Shown in pieces: positions 57,757-64,000 of a DNA stretch of 64,000 bases (position 1 is its first letter; each line of letters begins with the position of its first letter). The notes under the pieces were generated by a model, which saw nothing but the letters and a program-made list of their open reading frames with translations, was not told the origin of the DNA and searched no databases. A program made the translations under genes and the position numbers. The stretch comes from Malachius bipustulatus (lineage: Eukaryota > Arthropoda > Insecta > Coleoptera > Melyridae). The stretch spans positions 89,462,186 through 89,526,185 of the forward strand of contig OU342630.1 in the NCBI GenBank assembly GCA_910589415.1. The letters are read 5' to 3'.

Positions 57757-60700
57757 AATAATCTTCTATAATAAGGCACATCAAATACTCTAATAATAAT
57801 TATAAGTACAGCTTCTACTGAAAATTGGCAACAGAAGTTACTATCGCCCAAGCGGCTTGAACTGTGAATTAGCATTGATTAAAGATGTCAATTTATTTTA
57901 ACGAAACGTCAATCTGTCGTTGGCTTGTCATTTAAAACATTTGAAACACAATTAAATATGCAATTTTAATTAACGTGAAGTATTATTCTCATGCTTAAAT
58001 CTGAATTTATGTAATTCAGATGCAGAAATAATGAATTATTTACGTATTCACACTACTGAACACTTACACTACAGTGATAATAACTATTAATTACACCTAG
58101 CTGACACCAAAAACTCTAGATAAATTATTATGTCTACTGTATTTGCATAATATTTCTCCGTGATTTTTTGAATTTATATGCGGTTTTGTGTAGTTAACTA
58201 ACAGTTCAAGGCAACTGTTGTGATGCCTTTTTAATATTATGTAAACAGTCGATAGCTGCACGTATTATAGTCAAGAGTATTTGGACACACTCACCTGGAG
58301 TCCTTATAATTTTTTGATTTGGTTTTATCTGTTCGCATGCTATGAAGTCTGTGATATGATTGAATTCTTTTATTTCTGGAACATTTTTCAGCTTAATCGG
58401 TTCAAATATAAGTCTCCGGCTTACGTATCAGGTGTTATAATAATAATAGTCTTATCTCTCATTACGACATACTTATGAATAAAAATAAAATACATAATAT
58501 AACGTGCTTCACTGCAAAATAGCGCGGTATAAAATTAGTAAAAATTTACTGGCACACTATTTCAGTTTCTTGCAAATAACGCTCCTCAAACTTCTATAAA
58601 AACAAAGACATTTTTTTTATTACTGATCTATTTTCACGATCGAGTTTAAAAGGAACCATTTGTCATGTTCAAAGGATTCGTATGACGCAGCGGTATAAAG
58701 TAGTATAATCCCTGGTTCCAAAGACCAAAATTGCAGATTAGATACTGCGGTAGAATTGTGTTATTATCACGTTTTTATTGACTCGCTTACTTGTCGGTTT
58801 GTCTGGTCCACAAAAATTTTGGAAAGTCTCGAGAACCAATGATGAGAGTGTGTGACGTATTATTAAGATGTTTAAGACCGTTTACAAAATTTCACGCACA
58901 TACAAAACTAAGCAAAAGAATATAATAATTACTTAAGTAATTTGTTATATGTCACGTTCTTAACACGGGCTATAAAGCAGCATTTAATAAGTTTTAACAG
59001 CTATCGAAACACTCGTAAACGTGGGGCGCGTGCAATTTATAAAAGTGGGTGTGTAGTTGATTTTAAAAAAGTTGATTTTAATTAAGAAGTCGCCTTTCCA
59101 CTTGAAAACATACATGAAACTATTAATGAATCAAATATGTATAGTAAGCGTAAAAAATAGTTATTTATGTATCTATGTATTGTGCGCGAAATTGAATTTA
59201 GGTGCTTGAAAATATTCAAATCATTCAAAATCACTCGAAAGCACCATAATTTTACGTCCGAGATGCATACAACATTTTGTGGACCACTTACGAAAAAATC
59301 GAAATAACATAATCATAATTTTTTATTTAGTGCAAGGTTACTTTTTTCTTTGTTGCTAGGGAAACATCACTGCATTTGATTCCTATTACAATGCACGAAA
59401 TACTTTTCTCTCTAGTGCGAGAAGTAGTGTGAGAAATGCTCTCACAAAACAATAGGTACTCTCTCAATTTTTTTCGTATCTTGATGAAAAAATATCAACA
59501 TTATTTTACGGCTTTCTAAAATAGTTATTCGTTATACAAATGTAAACAGTAATAGAGTTTAGCTCGAGATGCGATTTGATTCACGACGCGTGACGGAAAA
59601 ACTAGAATCGGGTTTTTTTGTGTGTAAGATTTTTTTAAACTTTTACAATTTTTTTCTGTGAGAAGAAAACGGAAAAGATAACGGAAAATAATATCAAAAT
59701 GTTGATCAATGTTGAATTTGAATTTTCAAACTGGTAGACTTTTGTAGTAGGTAAAAAAAAATATTGTATGGCTGAGGAAAAGCCCAAGTGTCAGAAGTTT
59801 TCAAGTAGCCCAAGGGCCTCTGACGTAACCTAACGACTAATAATTTTTTAAATGTCAATTTAGTTATAATAATTGAAGAAAGTTTTGCAAAATTCTATAC
59901 TTAAATATTTTCGATGAGTGGGATTAATAAGATGATTATGATTATTATGAAAATTCCTTTAATAATTATTCTCATTTTGACTTTATGGATAATATGTTGT
60001 ATAATTTTCTTGTTCGTGTTGGATATAAATTTGATGATATCTGAGTGTTAATAATGTCTATACCTATGTGTCCATATCAGGAGAAAAAGTACTAATTTTT
60101 TCCCCGCAATAAGCAGTTTCATATAAAGTGGAATTTTTATACCTCTGACAAAAGTGAAAAAATATCAACTTTTTTCCCCTCCCAAAAAAAATATACGTAT
60201 AGATAAATATTTATTTTCACTATTAATTTTGAATGTGAAAAGAAAATAGATAAAACTGCAAACTGAAAAAATTCAACGTTTTTGTATAACTTTTATAACG
60301 TTTTTATTATTATAAATTTATAAATTACCTGCTTCTTCTTCTCTTTTTGCACTCCACTTTATGATAAACATTGATATTTATATGATAAAAACAACACCCC
60401 ACGTGTAAATACACTTAGCCAATTCTTGAAAAATTTAGTATCAACATAAGTTGGCTCATTGTGTTTCATAATTTTATAATTTAAACACCATCATCTGGCG
60501 TTATGGCCACAAACAACAGAAAAGGAAACGCTTATTTGTAAGAAAAGCAAATATTTAAAGAACCGAGTATTTTCCCAGACGGCTTGTATCATGTCATTTC
60601 ATCATGGCACATCCAAAACAAACATCCAAAATTACATCAATATCGTATGCTTGCTTATGAAATAGGCTTCAGGATATTATATTTTTAACGATATTCTGTA

Positions 60701-62099
60701 CATATTATCTAGTTAAATTAATTAGACAGGAAATTAAAGTATATGCAACATACATAATAGTAGATAAGCTGTGCAAGCAGATGGCGCTTCGATTAAATTA
60801 AGGGCCTAAATTAATTAGGTACCACCTATATGTTAATATCGGTAATAAGTGTCGGTACATATGAGGAGTAAAATAAACTAATGAATCAGTATTGTTTATC
60901 TAATAGTTCATATTATTAGGTAACTTGCAAAAAATACTTTCAAGAACCTAATTTGATTCGGCAAAAATCAGGCTAACTTTATTTAAAAATTCATGGCGTT
61001 TTGAGTTACCTAAATAAAGTGGAAACACTTAATTTAGTAGGTGCTTTATTTATATCACAACAAGCAAGGTGGCTCATTGAATCTTTGAGATAATGTTTCA
61101 GTCTCTCCTGTTTTTTTTTTTCTGAAAACGAACATTTCTTCAAATGTTCGTTGACCAAGTCTCATGTGATAATCTGACCATCAATATCGACGTTGTCAGA
61201 AATGTATTATGGTAACCTTTTCCCAACTTCTCGCATTACTCTGTGAACTTATTTTACTATAATAACTGTGTCCCTCACTCCTTGTTTGAGTTTGATGACT
61301 TGCCTCCATCTTCTTTTCACTTAGAGAACCTTTCAAATTTCTCCAAGATTTGTGGTTTTCCGGAAAGTTGCAATAGGTACGGGGATATTTTTTGTTTTTC
61401 TCAGTCAAGCTAATTTGGTGTCACTTGAAAGGTGGATGTGTTAGTTCACAAACTATAGCCCTTTTTTCTTAGGTCTTATAATTTTGATGGTATTACCTAT
61501 AATCTCTTTAAACAACGTTGCTCCCAGCTTTATCTCTAAACATCATCGGTCAAAAAGTGGAAACTTTTGGAAAAAAAAGGAAAATTTTTATTATTATAGG
61601 GAGTCGAGGAACAATCATAAAAAAATTATACCAAGCTGTTTAAAATTTGTTGTTTCACAGAAAAATTATAGTAACCGACTGTACGGAACCCTCGGCGAGC
61701 AAGTTAGGTACCTAATAACAGGTCGCAAGACAAGATCACTTAAGACATTGTTGTAAATGTGTATCAGGCATCTTTATTATGATATTTTATATTTATATTA
61801 AGAGATTATCTTAAGTCGAAAAGTACCTCTGAAGAAGTGTCCTCACTGTCACCAGTGATGAGTGTTGTCGCGATTTATGTTGGCATTTCATGGCGTTTTT
61901 CACTTGACAGTTATTCAATTATTAGGAAGTATGATTTCAAAATGTATGATATTTATTGTGATATGTTAAGAATGAATTCAGGAAAGGGCAAGAAAAAGAT
62001 ACCCGGAAATCGTACCAGATTTAATTATAAAGGAAAACCAAAATTTGCCATCTTTACCATCCAACATATTATTTAAAAAAAAATTACAATTTTTTTTTT
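57757..62099. other. 4.3 kb region downstream of exon 7, no supported gene
   Basis: If exon 7 splices to a membrane body, this is intron. A 65-codon + ORF (58281-58478) is hydrophobic and was examined as a TM exon, but has no Mth 7TM motif. ORFs at 61196-61408, 61484-61756 and 61837-62076 lack motifs. No inverted repeat was noticed. Confidence 0.35.
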
Positions 62100-63775
62100 T
62101 GTTCATTTATTTATGGTTCTTAGAAACAAAAAGTTTATATCAAGAACCTATGAAATAATTTTCTAATAAAATTAACAGTAAGTAACACAAGATCAATAAT
62201 AATAAAAAAATACTAATAAGAATAAGCATCATAACACACTATATAACAACACTATAACAAAATAAAGAAAAATGGTCTATTTTCTATGTTTTAATTTGCT
62301 GAACCCAAAAAATTTTCTCAAGAAATTTTTAATGATTGCACTTTTTTTATAGTTTGTGGCAAATTATTATAAATTTGAAATCCTTGAAAATAAATCGATT
62401 TTTTGCCAAAATTAGATTTTATATTTATTAATGATAAATGATCTCGCTGTCTTGTGTTATAATTATAATTTTGTGAAGTTGAAAACAAAGCAGCAAATTT
62501 TGTATTTAATTTATAAATGTGGTTTAAATTAAATATTTTTTCTGATTTATATAGATTTGTTGTTGGTTCCAGATATGGTAAATTGTAAATACGTTTTATT
62601 GCTTTATTTAGAAGTGTTTGTAGTGGTTTAAGATTTACATCACAAGCAGTTCCCCAAACAAATGCTAAGTATTAAAGTTTGATTAAATGAATGCAAAATA
62701 CATTATTTTCAATATTTTAGTGTCGAAATAATATCTTATTTTAAATAAAATTGCCACAAACGGTAAAATTTTTACTTTTAATTTTTCGATATCAAATTTC
62801 CAGCTTAAGGTTTCGTCAATATGGAGACCTAAAAATGTTATAACCTTTTTATAGTTTATTATATTGTTATTGTTTAGGATGAGTGGATCTGGATCATTTG
62901 GTAAATTTCCTTTATCAATGTAGGTACATAAAATTTGATTTTGAAAAATTTTACGATAATTTAATTAATTTTTAACCATTCAAATAAAATATTTAAATCA
63001 GATTATTTTTTACCAAAATAAAATATAGTAGTGTCATCAGCATATAATTTTAGAAATCCCTTCAGTTTTATTTTTGACATTGAATTGATGTATATTAAGA
63101 ATAGTGTTGGTCCCAAAACTGATCCTGGTGGTACTCCACATAAAATTTTGTTATAATTAGAGGAAATAGTATTATTATAAACATACTGTTGTCTTTCTGA
63201 AAGATAATTTTGAAACCACGCTAATGCAGTGCCTCTTATTCCTAAATTAGTCAATTTTGTGATTAATATTTCGTGATTAATTGTATCAAAAGCTTTACAT
63301 AAATCTAATGATAGAACCCCACATTTATAGCCATTATCTAATTGAATTTGAATGTTTGAAACAATATCTAATACAGCACATTCTGTATCGCTATTTTGCC
63401 TGAATCCATATTGATTTTCATACAAAAATTTAGATTTTTCCAAGTAATTTACAAGTCTTTTATTAATAACTTTTTCAATAATTTTGCTCATTATAGGTAA
63501 AACTGAAATTGGTCTGTAATTGTTTAAATTTTGTTAAATCTCCTCCTTTGAAAACAGATGTTACTTTTGCTGTTTTACATTTGTTAGGTACAATACCATC
63601 TTTAAAAGTTCAGATAATTCATCTTTTACCTGTTTTACCATTCCTACACTGATATCATCAAATCCGCTTGCTTCATGATTATTAAGGCTAACAATTACTT
63701 CATTTATTTCATCATTAGTAGTTTCCTCTAGGAACACTGAATTTTGAAAATCGAATCATCAAAAGTTTGATTATT
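62100..63775 (-). mobile_element. Decayed non-LTR retrotransposon (RT domain), CR1/Jockey-like
   Basis: The best frame (63003-63491) has the RT signature order: NKRLVNYLEKSKFLYENQYGF, SLDLCKAFDTINHEIL, GVPPGSVLGPTLFLIYIN and the catalytic KLYADDTTIF. Upstream, after a frameshift near 63492-63540, the - strand still reads NEIIVSLNNHEASGFDDIS (about 63640-63710), the RT N-terminal part. Downstream (62340-62660) it reads WGTACDVNLKPLQTLLNKAI and TRQRDHLSLIN, the post-RT tail. Stops and frameshifts make it dead, and the endonuclease part lies beyond the frameshifts or outside the window. The canonical Q in GVPQGSVLGP is P here. Confidence 0.85.
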
Positions 63776-64000
63776 AAAAATTAGTACACAGATAAGTTTT
63801 CTGTCCAATAAGGTAAACAAAAGTTGACTGGTCATATCTTCTAAACTAGTGGGTAGTGGGCGTAAAAACAACCAAGTGACGGCAATAATGCAGAAAGTTA
63901 AACAATTGTGAATATACCTACTAGTGCTCTCGCTTCCTCAATCAATATACTGGAGGAGGGGTCGTGGAAAAAAGACGAAAACATTTAATTTGAGTAATTG
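63776..64000. other. Window end, nothing recognised
   Basis: AT-rich sequence with no motif; ends inside a spacer. Confidence 0.3.

Noticed and set aside
57226..57875. - strand ORFs across exon 7
   Set aside because: Antisense shadows of the ectodomain exon; no domain recognised.
58281..58478. Hydrophobic 65-codon ORF, considered as a transmembrane exon of the Mth receptor
   Set aside because: No Mth 7TM sequence motif, no acceptor in a compatible phase identified, and composition expected from AT-rich DNA.
1..64000. tRNA, rRNA or CRISPR content
   Set aside because: No tRNA cloverleaf with plausible A and B boxes, no rRNA segment and no direct-repeat/spacer array was recognised by eye.

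Overview
The window is AT-rich, intron- and transposon-heavy animal DNA, almost certainly from an insect. Evidence: Methuselah-type receptor ectodomains (a family expanded in insects), an insect-style RTE retrotransposon tail, PIF/Harbinger elements with MADF fragments, a DUF4817-like fragment, and very many foldback elements ending in ACAGGGTG-type termini. The order cannot be fixed from sequence alone; Coleoptera or Hemiptera would fit.

The main content is a same-strand (+) array of seven exons, each encoding a signal peptide plus a complete Methuselah-like (Mth) GPCR ectodomain: 2868-3396, 9522-10101, 16727-17363, 21097-21733, 30433-31033, 39330-39801 and 57250-57748. Every one ends at a GT splice donor placed after the first base of a Gly codon (phase 1). 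I find no recognisable seven-transmembrane (7TM) exon anywhere between or after them. The simplest reading is an array of alternative first exons with their own promoters, to be spliced onto a shared 7TM body 3' of the window; the alternatives are secreted ectodomain proteins or separate genes with very short TM exons. The array grades from canonical ten-cysteine members (3, 4, 5) to eight-cysteine (1, 2, 7) and seven-cysteine (6) versions. Exons 3 and 4 are a recent tandem duplicate.

On the - strand, in the 17.9 kb gap between ectodomain exons 6 and 7, lies one uninterrupted 567-codon gene (44297-46000) for an HCN/CNG-superfamily channel, with a non-canonical pore and a cyclic-nucleotide-binding domain lacking the usual phosphate-binding Arg.

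Most of the rest is repeats. Foldback/MITE elements occur at about 4.4-5.4, 7.3-7.7, 8.25-9.1, 10.6-11.45, 12.56-13.44, 13.9-14.3, 17.7-18.1, 19.6-20.5, 23.4-23.8, 26.3-27.2, 37.0-37.3, 49.2-50.2 and 53.3-54.7 kb, with a GC-rich inverted repeat at 27.8-28.8 kb. Harbinger-type remnants lie at 18.8-19.5 kb and, as an inverted pair, at 55.4-56.9 kb. Non-LTR retrotransposon fragments lie at 1-0.28 kb (+), 53.8-54.4 kb (-, RTE) and 62.1-63.8 kb (-). The remaining spacers show no supported gene. All calls rest on reading the sequence by eye; no database search was run.
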